Positions 15,778 through 22,603 of a stretch of 64,000 nt of DNA are shown here, in pieces. A program made the translations under genes and the position numbers. Numbering within the stretch: position 1 is the stretch's first letter; each line of letters opens with the position of its first letter. The stretch is from an uncultured Bacteroidota bacterium (GTDB lineage: Bacteria > Bacteroidota > Bacteroidia > Flavobacteriales > Flavobacteriaceae), in assembly GCA_902518355.1 (NCBI GenBank), contig CABYFY010000001.1, positions 62,001 to 126,000 of the forward strand, written 5' to 3'. The notes beneath the pieces are model-generated. The model had not been told where the DNA came from and ran no database searches. It was given only the letters and a program-made list of their open reading frames with translations.

Positions 15778-16230
15778 TTAATACTTAATCCTTATTACTT
15801 CTTTTTTTTTAACTTGGAAAATAATTGGCAGAGAATAAGGGACAATTACAGGTTTTCCATTTATTTTTCCTGGTTTCATTTTTGGAAGTAAATTAATTAC
15901 TCTAATGGCTTCATCTTTAAGTTGAGGATGAGGAGCTCTGGCTCTAACATCAGTGATATTTCCCAAAGTATCAATTTTAAATATAGCGCTAATACGTTGT
16001 CGACCAGTTAGACCTAAGTCTGCAGCTATATCAGTATTATATTTACTTTGCACAAATTTTGCGATTTTTTCAGACATACATTTTCTCTTATTTTTATCGC
16101 TTCCCCTATTACAGCCTGGAAAAATAGGCACACTTTCAATCACTTCAGAGGATACTTTAGAATTATTTTCGGTTTCAGATTGCCCAAAAGAAAGAAATGG
16201 AATAAATAGTAATAGTATTAGCTTTTTCAT
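15778..16230 (-). CDS. Secreted TonB C-terminal domain protein
   Basis: 150 residues: an R1-encoded signal peptide (MKKLILLLFIPFLSFGQ), a short linker and a TonB C-terminal domain. The domain shows ESVPIFPGC, then RISAIFKIDTLGNITDVRARAPHPQLKDEAIRVI in shortened form, then PKMKPGKINGKPV. It has no membrane anchor or proline-rich spanner, so it is a soluble periplasmic TonB-domain protein rather than a complete energy transducer. The ATG at 16230 is chosen over an upstream in-frame ATG because it matches the R1 module and follows the previous stop by 19 bases. Confidence 0.85.
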   Translation of the reverse strand: MKKLILLLFIPFLSFGQSETENNSKVSSEVIESVPIFPGCNRGSDKNKRKCMSEKIAKFVQSKYNTDIAADLGLTGRQRISAIFKIDTLGNITDVRARAPHPQLKDEAIRVINLLPKMKPGKINGKPVIVPYSLPIIFQVKKKEVIRIKY

Positions 16231-16244
16231 ATCGTATGTTGGTT
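16199..16244 (-). repeat. R1 repeat, copy 8 (complete)
   Basis: Full-length copy lying 5 bases after the stop of the acetolactate-decarboxylase-like gene, and giving the TonB-domain gene its start and signal peptide. Confidence 0.88.
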
Positions 16245-16249
16245 TATTA

Positions 16250-16954
16250 TTATAATTCTTTTGATACACTCATTAGTACATCCTGATAATCTATCTCAAA
16301 TCCGTCAACGTGACCCATTATTTTCTTATCCTTTGAAATAAAATGACAATGAATGAAGGTGTCGTGATGAGTGAAAATAGTTTGGTGTTTTCTTGAGAAA
16401 AAACCTACTAAATAACCATCAATATTTTCATAGGTGAAATTTTTTAATCCTTCGTGGGCTTCCTTAGGGGAGGTAACTTTACTGCCAATAGGCAAGTCAA
16501 CACTATGAACGTTAATATTATTCCAATTTCCTTTCAAAACAAAAACAAATGGACTGTTTACTTTTTTAAACCTATTGTCTAAAAAGTTTTCTAACGAGGA
16601 AAGGTCGTAAACATTAGAACTTAAATGACTTTCTTTTAAATCACTTTCGTTAACGTAAACAAAAAATGGAGATCTTGCATTTTTAACTTTTTTGACATAA
16701 AATTCATCAACTTCATTAATCCCCGAAATATAGGTATCTCCTTCAAAAAGCAATACTTCACCTCTAAGATTTTCTAATGGCCCTAAACCATATGCGCCTT
16801 TTGAAAAAATTGTATCTGTTGAAATAATTCCATCCAATTTACCTTGCCACATAACATCACTCATACGGCCAACAATCTTTACATTATTTATATCTTGATA
16901 ATCACCACAAGCAAAGACAATTGGAATAAATAGTAAGATTATTAGCTTTTTCAT
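16250..16954 (-). CDS. Lipoprotein with acetolactate-decarboxylase domain
   Basis: 234 residues. R1-encoded lipoprotein signal with lipobox IVFAC, then an alpha-acetolactate decarboxylase (BudA/ALDC) domain. Visible blocks are WQGKLDGIISTDTIFSKGAYGLGPLENLRGEVLLF in shortened form, and the zinc site HCHFISKDKKIMGHV with the HxH...H ligands. The cytoplasmic enzyme makes acetoin from acetolactate; an exported, lipid-anchored version must act on something outside the cytoplasm or have another role. Its ATG overlaps the stop of the 42-residue gene upstream (ATGA). Confidence 0.82.
   Translation of the reverse strand: MKKLIILLFIPIVFACGDYQDINNVKIVGRMSDVMWQGKLDGIISTDTIFSKGAYGLGPLENLRGEVLLFEGDTYISGINEVDEFYVKKVKNARSPFFVYVNESDLKESHLSSNVYDLSSLENFLDNRFKKVNSPFVFVLKGNWNNINVHSVDLPIGSKVTSPKEAHEGLKNFTYENIDGYLVGFFSRKHQTIFTHHDTFIHCHFISKDKKIMGHVDGFEIDYQDVLMSVSKEL
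16923..16954 (-). repeat. R1 repeat, copy 9 (coding half)
   Basis: Coding half with CTAATAATCTTACTATTTAT, two bases different from the consensus. The upstream half is absent because the ATG is inside the preceding small gene. Confidence 0.78.
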
Positions 16955-17079
16955 TTTTTCAAATATTTACATATTAAAAATGCTAAACAAAGCCCAAGCC
17001 CAAGCACAATAATAACAAATGAATTATCACTGAGTAGAGAATCTTTAAGTGTATCCGTATGTAAAAGAGTTTTGTTCAA
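16951..17079 (-). CDS. Small membrane protein (42 aa), family b second copy
   Basis: Starts at TTG 17079 with LLHTDTLKDSL, then one helix (FVIIVLGLGLCLAFLIC) and KYLKK. Its TGA overlaps the ATG of the decarboxylase-like lipoprotein. Conservation with 14273-14410 at both DNA and protein level, and the coupled stop/start, support it as a real gene. Confidence 0.55.
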   Translation of the reverse strand: MNKTLLHTDTLKDSLLSDNSFVIIVLGLGLCLAFLICKYLKK

Positions 17080-17113
17080 GATATTATTTAACAGCTTTAA
17101 TATATTTTATTAC

Positions 17114-17200
17114 TCAGCCAAACAACTTTCCAAATAAGCACAAAAAATATCTGAATACTGAGCCAATATGAGCGACTATTTTTTTTATAAAGTTAATCAT
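17114..17200 (-). CDS. Small basic membrane-associated protein (28 aa), family a
   Basis: MINFIKKIVAHIGSVFRYFL and an end CLFGKLFG. Its ATG overlaps the TGA of the R1 leader mini-ORF (ATGA). The shorter relative is at 14445-14519. Confidence 0.5.
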   Translation of the reverse strand: MINFIKKIVAHIGSVFRYFLCLFGKLFG

Positions 17201-17232
17201 AGTATAAATAGTAATAGTATTAGCTTTTTCAT
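17197..17232 (-). CDS. R1 leader mini-ORF (MKKLILLLFIL)
   Basis: Eleven codons from the R1 ATG, then TGA overlapping the ATG of the 28-residue gene. It has the same layout as 11535-11555. The coding half of R1 is interrupted just before the CCN proline codon. Confidence 0.5.
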   Translation of the reverse strand: MKKLILLLFIL

Positions 17233-17246
17233 ATCGTATGTTGGTT
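17203..17246 (-). repeat. R1 repeat, copy 10
   Basis: Upstream half complete, coding half up to ACTATTTATA. The first base overlaps the TAA stop of the second Kazal gene, exactly as copy 1 does after the first Kazal gene. Confidence 0.85.
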
Positions 17247-17473
17247 TAGTTGCAAGGACCATCTTCATATGCAATCACACCATACCAATTAAAAGCCTCA
17301 CAACTATTATTATATGTATTTCCGTCACAACCGCATACAGGTTCAACAACTGCGGGGCAAGGTATATCTGAGCTGATTAATGTTTCATCAACACACATAT
17401 TAGGCACATCCTCATCATCACTGCTACAAGCAATGACAAGTGGAATAAATAGTAATAGTATTAGCTTTTTCAT
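17246..17473 (-). CDS. Kazal-domain lipoprotein (copy 2)
   Basis: 75 residues with lipobox LVIAC, acidic spacer SSDDEDVP and one Kazal-type domain identical in most positions to the copy at 10779-11006 (changes include NSYGN to NTYNN). The cysteine pattern is complete. The two genes agree almost base for base across the domain, so the duplication is recent. The ATG at 17473 is preceded by ATTTCTAAACTTCGAT, a trace of the same upstream gene that precedes copy 1. Confidence 0.85.
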   Translation of the reverse strand: MKKLILLLFIPLVIACSSDDEDVPNMCVDETLISSDIPCPAVVEPVCGCDGNTYNNSCEAFNWYGVIAYEDGPCN

Positions 17474-17476
17474 ATC
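17442..17476 (-). repeat. R1 repeat, copy 11
   Basis: Coding half complete; upstream only CGATATG remains. Confidence 0.8.
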
Positions 17477-17690
17477 GAAGTTTAGAAATAAAGTACTATA
17501 ATTATGAACAAGTATTTTTCTTGGTTTTTATTTATCTATAATTAAGTGATTTAACATTGATTTTTGAATATAATAAAAATATGGTTTGCTTTTTGTAATG
17601 TTTATGATTTTTAGAGTAAAAAATTATGAATTTCACATCTCTTTTTTCTTTGAGTTGTTTGAATAGTATGTTAAATTAATTTTTTTAACA

Positions 17691-19151
17691 ATGAGGGTAT
17701 CAATAATAGGTTCAGGGGTAAGTGGAATATGTGCCGCAATAAGACTAAAATCTAAAGGATTTGATGTAGCTGTCTATGAAAAAAATAAGATGCCCGGTGG
17801 AAAATTAAATACTTTCAAATTAGACGGATTCAGGTTTGATGCTGGTCCTTCACTTTTTACGATGCCACAACTGGTAGACGAGTTGTTTGAGCTCAACAAT
17901 TTGAACCCCAGGGATTATTTTACGTACAAAAAAAAGAAAATACATTGTAAATATTTTTGGGATGATAAAACAAAATTTACTGCATACTCAAATAGAAAAA
18001 AATTCTTAAAAGAGGTTAAAAATAAGTTTAAAGTAGACGAGTCTACAGTGAATAACTATTTAAAAAAGGCAAAAATAAAATATGATTTAACGGAGAAGAT
18101 TTTTTTAAGAAAATCACTTCATAAACTTTCTAGTTTTTTAAATATTGAAACAATCAAAGCTCTTTTTAATTTAAATATTTTTCAAATAAATAAAACATTA
18201 AATGAAGTAAATTCTGATGAATTAAAAAATAAATACTTAATACAAATATTTAATAGATATGCAACATATAATGGCTCATCTCCTTACAAAACTCCTGGAA
18301 TGATGACATTAATTCAACACTTGGAAAACCATTTTGGAACATTTGTGCCCGAAGGGGGGATGTACGAAATAACAAATACTTTATTCAATTTAGCGAAGCA
18401 AATTGGAGTAAAATTTTATTTTGAATGTAACGTTGACGAGATTATCTTAGAAAAAAAAGCTGCGAAAAAGATAAAAGTAAATAATAACTTGATTGAGTCT
18501 GATATTATTATTTCAAATGTTGATATAAATTATACCTATAAAAAACTATTAAAACAAAAATTTAATCATAAATCCCTGAAAAACGAAAGCTCTAGCTCTG
18601 CTTTAATTTTTTATTGGGGAATAAAAGGAACTTATGATAAGTTAGATCTTCACAATATATTTTTTTCTTCAAATTACAAAGAGGAGTTTGACTCAATTTT
18701 TGAAAAAAAACAAATTTTTGACGACCCCACTGTTTATGTTAATATTTCGTGTAAGGATATTTCATCGGATGCCCCTAAAGGGTCAGAAAATTGGTTTGTT
18801 ATGATTAATTCACCATATAATATAAATCAAAACTGGGATAGACAAATTCAAATAAGTAGAAAACAAATAATTAATAAGCTTGAGAAAATACTTGGCATAG
18901 AGATTGGAAAAAACATAATAAAAGAAAAAGTTTACAGTCCAATTGATTTAGAATCAAATACAAACTCATTTAACGGTTCATTATATGGGAGCTCAAGTAA
19001 TAATATTATGTCCTCTTTTATGAGACATCCAAATTTCACTAAAAGAATAAAAAATCTATTCTTCTGCGGAGGGAGTGTACATCCGGGCGGTGGGATACCC
19101 TTAGCAATTTTATCATCAAAAATAGTTTCTGATTTAATTGAAAGCAAATAA
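17691..19151 (+). CDS. crtD: CrtI/CrtD-family carotenoid desaturase
   Basis: 486 residues of the phytoene-desaturase superfamily. The N-terminal FAD-binding fold has GSGVSG (7-12) and, after the second strand, YEKNKMPGGKL. Then come FRFDAGPSLFTMP and the C-terminal motif CGGSVHPGGGIPLAILSSKI. The next two genes are CruF- and CrtA-like, so the best reading is the 1-hydroxycarotenoid 3,4-desaturase CrtD, acting on acyclic carotenoid ends. Phytoene desaturase CrtI is the alternative. The ORF is lysine-rich and AT-rich like its neighbours. The end overlaps cruF by 14 bases. Confidence 0.82.
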   Translation: MRVSIIGSGVSGICAAIRLKSKGFDVAVYEKNKMPGGKLNTFKLDGFRFDAGPSLFTMPQLVDELFELNNLNPRDYFTYKKKKIHCKYFWDDKTKFTAYSNRKKFLKEVKNKFKVDESTVNNYLKKAKIKYDLTEKIFLRKSLHKLSSFLNIETIKALFNLNIFQINKTLNEVNSDELKNKYLIQIFNRYATYNGSSPYKTPGMMTLIQHLENHFGTFVPEGGMYEITNTLFNLAKQIGVKFYFECNVDEIILEKKAAKKIKVNNNLIESDIIISNVDINYTYKKLLKQKFNHKSLKNESSSSALIFYWGIKGTYDKLDLHNIFFSSNYKEEFDSIFEKKQIFDDPTVYVNISCKDISSDAPKGSENWFVMINSPYNINQNWDRQIQISRKQIINKLEKILGIEIGKNIIKEKVYSPIDLESNTNSFNGSLYGSSSNNIMSSFMRHPNFTKRIKNLFFCGGSVHPGGGIPLAILSSKIVSDLIESK

Positions 19152-19773
19152 AAAAAACATATCAATATTTATAATTTGGCTAGTACATATTTCTGGTCTT
19201 TTGGGTATGGTGTTTTACGATCTTGATTTTTTTGCAGGTTATACCTCATTAAATCTTTTTCTGATGTCAATAATTCTATTTGCAAATATTAAATTGAATA
19301 ACAAGAATCAAATATTTGCACTTTTATTAATTTTTTTAATCGGTATGCTTTCTGAGTTTATTGGAGTTAATTACGGATTAATTTTTGGAGAATATATTTA
19401 TGGAAATAATTTAGGATTCAAACTTTTTGGTGTACCATTCTTAATTGGCTTAAATTGGGTAATATTGACTGTAATTTGTGCAAATATTGCCTCAATTTTA
19501 ATTAAAAATAATAGTATTATACAGATAATTATTTTAGGAACTTTACTAATGTTGTTTATGGATTTTGTTATGGAGCCCATTGCACCAAAATTAGATTTAT
19601 GGAAATTTAAGAATTTAGTAGTACCAACCTCAAATTACATAGGATGGCTAATTATTAGCATATTAACACAAACTATTTACAACATTCAATTTAAGGAAAA
19701 AGAGTTTAAGCTTTCATTTAATTTATATACTGCAATTTTTTTATTTTTCGTTTCTTTAAATTTAATTTTATAA
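19138..19773 (+). CDS. cruF: CruF-like carotenoid 1,2-hydratase (DUF422)
   Basis: 211 residues with about seven membrane helices and the carotenoid-biosynthesis DUF422 pattern: LIFLIGMLSEFIGVNYGLIFGEYIYG in shortened form, PFLIGLNWVIL and DFVMEPIAPKLDLWKF. CruF adds water across the 1,2 double bond of acyclic ends, the step before CrtD. The start is TTG at 19138, within the end of the desaturase gene. No later ATG keeps the first helix. Confidence 0.82.
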   Translation: MKANKKNISIFIIWLVHISGLLGMVFYDLDFFAGYTSLNLFLMSIILFANIKLNNKNQIFALLLIFLIGMLSEFIGVNYGLIFGEYIYGNNLGFKLFGVPFLIGLNWVILTVICANIASILIKNNSIIQIIILGTLLMLFMDFVMEPIAPKLDLWKFKNLVVPTSNYIGWLIISILTQTIYNIQFKEKEFKLSFNLYTAIFLFFVSLNLIL

Positions 19774-19788
19774 TGTTTATAATCTAAT

Positions 19789-20490
19789 ATGAATAAACAG
19801 ATTACAACTATTTCCTTTTTTAAGTTTTCATCTTTGCAAAATAAAATTTGGGCTTTTGTAATGATGTTACTTGCTCATAAGGACTTATATAAAGTCAAAG
19901 GGCTTTCTTTTTATCGATTAATGGGTAGTGGTAAGGACAAAGGCTTTAATCCACTGCCGGATTGGTCTGTATACAGCTTAATACAAGTTTGGGAATCCGA
20001 AGAAATCGCAAATCAATTTTTTAATAGATCAAAATTAATCAAAAAATACAAAAATCATACAAAAGAAACGTATACACTATATATGAAAAATATTGCCTCT
20101 ATAGGAACCTGGATTGATAAAACCCCTTTTCAGAAAGCGACAGATTTAGACCCTAACCAACCCATTGCTATCATTACTAGAGCAACTATTAAATTGAGTT
20201 GGCTATTACGATTTTGGAAATATGTTCCAACTTCTCAAGAACCCTTAGACGGAAATAAAGGTTTGATCTACACAAAAGGAATCGGTGAGGTTCCAGTTGT
20301 CCAAATGGCAACATTTAGCTTGTGGAAAAACTTTAATGCAGTAAAGGAGTATGCTTATAAAAGCAAACAACACAAAGAGGCGATTAGAAAAACTCGAAAA
20401 AATAATTGGTATAAAGAAGAGTTGTTTTCAAGGTTTCACCCATATAAATCACTTGGTACTTGGGATGATAATAATCAATTGATTTTTTAA
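19789..20490 (+). CDS. crtA: Spheroidene monooxygenase (CrtA)-like protein
   Basis: 233 residues matching the CrtA family: ITTISFFKFSSLQNKIWAF, KVKGLSFYRLMGSGKDKGFNPLPDWSVY in shortened form, and the final RFHPYKSLGTW. CrtA oxygenates C-2 of acyclic carotenoid ends in purple bacteria; homologues exist in carotenoid clusters of Bacteroidota. Placed 15 bases after cruF, it is probably the third gene of one operon. The product in this organism is not determined. Confidence 0.82.
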   Translation: MNKQITTISFFKFSSLQNKIWAFVMMLLAHKDLYKVKGLSFYRLMGSGKDKGFNPLPDWSVYSLIQVWESEEIANQFFNRSKLIKKYKNHTKETYTLYMKNIASIGTWIDKTPFQKATDLDPNQPIAIITRATIKLSWLLRFWKYVPTSQEPLDGNKGLIYTKGIGEVPVVQMATFSLWKNFNAVKEYAYKSKQHKEAIRKTRKNNWYKEELFSRFHPYKSLGTWDDNNQLIF

Positions 20491-20493
20491 ACA

Positions 20494-21423
20494 TCATTTT
20501 GGATTTGCAATAATCGTCATTATACCAAGTGAGGATTTTTTTTCATAAAATCTCAAAGGAAAAAATTTAATCATTCCAATTATAAAACCAATAAATTCTT
20601 CTTCCATACTCTTATCCCATCTTATCTCTTTTTTTTCCATTTCACTCATCCAGTATAGTAAATACGGATTCATAGTCCCATATGTAAAAACTTTAGAAAT
20701 GTTCCATCTGCTTTTTTTTAGTAACAGTTTAATATTTTTAGGTGAGAATAATGACAGGTGTCTAGGTGTGTGCCAGCCAGCCCAGTATTTCCCATATTTT
20801 TTTCTACTTAAAGAATTGAAATTAGGAACTTCTATTATTAGCTTAGTGGATGGTTTGGAGATTTTTTTTAATGACTTTAGGTTTTCAAGAGGATTATAAT
20901 CGTGTTCCAAATAATGCCACATTGTAATTACATCTGGACGAAGATTGGCTGGTAAATCTTTGATTTCACCTACTCTTAAATCAATTTTTTTAAAATTTTT
21001 TAATTGATTTCTCCAGCCTGCATCGTTAAAGTCAATTCCAATTGTTTTACAATTTAATTTTTGCTGACAAGCTTTTAAAAAAGTAGGATTTCCACAGCCA
21101 ACATCTAAGATAAGTGACTCCTTAGAAAGACTTTGAATATCTTTTATTAGTTTAACCCTCTTTAAATCTAGTTTTTTTTGGCTTTGTGAGACAAACCATC
21201 CAAATTTTCCCCAAGCCTTTGCGCCCCGATATGGTAAGTAATGAGACGTATAATAGTTTTTCAAATCTTCAAATTTTAATCTCGGGTTTAGAAAAACAAA
21301 ATCACACTTATTGCATTTATCAAAATTAAATAGCCTATCATTATGGTGCATTTGAGAGGTTGTCTTAATAATAGATCTTAAAGAAGTCGATCTACACACT
21401 GGACAATTATTAATTTTCATCAT
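20494..21423 (-). CDS. Class I SAM methyltransferase with N-terminal zinc ribbon
   Basis: 309 residues. Four cysteines (C7, C10, C37, C40) in CPVC and CNKC form a zinc-ribbon-like N-terminus. The methyltransferase core has LILDVGCGNPTFL and the acidic strand IDLRVGEIKDLP, then MWHYLEHDYNPLENLK. This layout is common in methyltransferases acting on sugar or lipid precursors. Its ATG lies inside an R1 leader ORF on the same strand, and it converges on crtA with a 3-base gap. The substrate is unknown. Confidence 0.85.
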   Translation of the reverse strand: MMKINNCPVCRSTSLRSIIKTTSQMHHNDRLFNFDKCNKCDFVFLNPRLKFEDLKNYYTSHYLPYRGAKAWGKFGWFVSQSQKKLDLKRVKLIKDIQSLSKESLILDVGCGNPTFLKACQQKLNCKTIGIDFNDAGWRNQLKNFKKIDLRVGEIKDLPANLRPDVITMWHYLEHDYNPLENLKSLKKISKPSTKLIIEVPNFNSLSRKKYGKYWAGWHTPRHLSLFSPKNIKLLLKKSRWNISKVFTYGTMNPYLLYWMSEMEKKEIRWDKSMEEEFIGFIIGMIKFFPLRFYEKKSSLGIMTIIANPK

Positions 21424-21472
21424 TTAGCTCTAAAATGAAAGTGATAAATAGTAATAGTATGGGCTTTTTCAT
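21410..21472 (-). CDS. R1 leader ORF before the methyltransferase
   Basis: Twenty codons starting MKKPILLLFITFILE, ending 14 bases inside the methyltransferase gene in another frame. Its ATG overlaps the TGA of the DoxX-like gene. Confidence 0.4.
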   Translation of the reverse strand: MKKPILLLFITFILELNDEN

Positions 21473-21484
21473 ATCGTATGTTGC
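21441..21484 (-). repeat. R1 repeat, copy 12
   Basis: CAACATACGATATG with the coding half up to ACTATTTAT; one block changed (CCCATA for CTAATA). The upstream half is read as codons of the DoxX-like gene. Confidence 0.82.
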
Positions 21485-21804
21485 AAGATTATTATTCCTA
21501 AAATTAGGTAAGCTATAGCAGGAAGAATTTCAGAAATATTGTCTTTTATTTTGATTCTAACATAAACAGCTACAAGCATCATTATTATTAAAATTACAGA
21601 GCTAACAATTAGTAAAAGATTTGACCAAAGCCCGATTAGTATTCCTATACCACAAAATAATTGAAAACCACCGATTTCTCTTCTTCTTTTTTCCAAGCCC
21701 CATCTATTAAACTCCAAAATCATTTTATTTGAAATAAAAGAATTTATTCCGTATGCAATAAATGATATCGCTACAAATACTATAATTATATTGTATACAT
21801 CCAT
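21469..21804 (-). CDS. DoxX-like membrane protein
   Basis: 111 residues with four helices and the DoxX-like loop IGGFQLFCGIGILIGLW. The start ATG 21804 overlaps the TGA of the upstream membrane gene; a longer frame to 21819 would begin inside that gene. The last four residues QHTI and the TGA are encoded by the R1 repeat (CAACATACGATATGA), so the repeat has supplied the protein C-terminus. The function of this family is not established beyond membrane localisation. Confidence 0.75.
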   Translation of the reverse strand: MDVYNIIIVFVAISFIAYGINSFISNKMILEFNRWGLEKRRREIGGFQLFCGIGILIGLWSNLLLIVSSVILIIMMLVAVYVRIKIKDNISEILPAIAYLILGIIILQHTI

Positions 21805-22148
21805 CAAATTAAGCCACAATTAAATGAAGCAATAAATAGAGACATAATTAAAAATATTAGTGATGGAACAAACTTTATAAAAGGGTTTTTAACTTTTATG
21901 TGTGAAACTTGGGCACATAACATAAAGAATGCCATTGATAAGGATGCATAAATTGTTATCTCATTATACCATATACCAAGTATTAATAATGTTGAGGTTG
22001 ATGTTTTTGACACACCAACAAAATTTCTTAACAAGTCTGAATATCCATAATGTTTAAATTCCACTACTATATTGTCATATCTAAAAATCCAAACAATAAG
22101 AACAGAGATTGCAACAATTAGTTGAAATGCTATTGAAATATTTTCCAT
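21804..22148 (-). CDS. DoxX-like membrane protein
   Basis: 114 residues with four hydrophobic segments and a loop HYGYSDLLRNFVGVSKTS that parallels the neighbour's region, so the two are probably distant relatives in the DoxX-like group. Its stop overlaps the next ATG. An R2 element lies directly before the ATG at 22148, suggesting this is the first gene of a three-gene string ending with the methyltransferase. Confidence 0.65.
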   Translation of the reverse strand: MENISIAFQLIVAISVLIVWIFRYDNIVVEFKHYGYSDLLRNFVGVSKTSTSTLLILGIWYNEITIYASLSMAFFMLCAQVSHIKVKNPFIKFVPSLIFLIMSLFIASFNCGLI

Positions 22149-22244
22149 AATCCAAATTTATTTAATGCATCCACAAGTTAGTGAAAAAGTTGTTTATGGT
22201 TTGTCAAGTAAGAAACGAGGATATTGATATGTCATATGTTGGTT
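22149..22244 (-). promoter_or_regulatory. R2 upstream element, copy c (most complete)
   Basis: Contains all blocks: CCACAAGTTAGTGAAAAAGT, TGTTTATGGTTTGTCAAGTA, AGAAACGAGGATATTGATAT and GTCATATGTTGG (plus-strand reading). Its far end matches the R1 upstream half in part (ATATGTTGGTT). Confidence 0.65.
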
Positions 22245-22371
22245 AGGAAGCCTTGTCTAAAATCTTCTGTAGTGCGTCAATCAGTTTTTTATTACCCCCA
22301 TTGGGTTTTTTTAATTCTTTAGAAATTGTTTGGTTTAAATTATTTATGAGATCTTTTTGTTTTCTTGCCAT
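22243..22371 (-). CDS. Small basic cytoplasmic protein (42 aa)
   Basis: MARKQKDLINNLNQTISKEL begins a lysine-rich, probably helical protein with no membrane segment; it ends IDALQKILDKAS. It has its own R2 element upstream, which is why it is called a gene. No family is recognised. Confidence 0.5.
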   Translation of the reverse strand: MARKQKDLINNLNQTISKELKKPNGGNKKLIDALQKILDKAS

Positions 22372-22387
22372 ATAACCCTTTTTAGTT

Positions 22388-22447
22388 TTTTTAATTTATC
22401 CACAAGTTAGTGAAAAGTTATTTATGGTTTATCTTATGTTGCTCTAT
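22388..22447 (-). promoter_or_regulatory. R2 upstream element, copy d (short)
   Basis: ATCCACAAGTTAGTGAAAAG then TTATTTATGGTTTATCTTAT and GTTGCTCTA. It lacks the GTCAAGTAAG block, as copy b does. Confidence 0.6.
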
Positions 22448-22533
22448 AAAATTGAAAAGGTTCGAAAGATAGCCAACCATAGCAATCAATCAAACCAATT
22501 CTTTTTGTGTGATGCGAATATATATAAATTAAA

Positions 22534-22572
22534 TTAAATTGGAATAAATAGTAATAGTATTAGCTTTTTCAT
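22534..22572 (-). CDS. Orphan R1 leader ORF (MKKLILLLFIPI)
   Basis: Twelve codons and TAA; no gene follows in frame. The stretch from here to the next gene downstream (22448-22533) shows no other coding signal. It may be a relic of a lost gene. Confidence 0.4.
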   Translation of the reverse strand: MKKLILLLFIPI

Positions 22573-22574
22573 AT
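22541..22574 (-). repeat. R1 repeat, copy 13 (coding half)
   Basis: The coding half is identical to the consensus through ATTCC; upstream only CATATG remains. Confidence 0.8.
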
Positions 22575-22603
22575 GAAATGATGAATTAATTAGCTAAAAT
22601 ATC

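Noticed and set aside
20699-20899. Plus-strand frame inside the methyltransferase gene
   Set aside because: It runs opposite to a clear gene with zinc-ribbon and SAM motifs.
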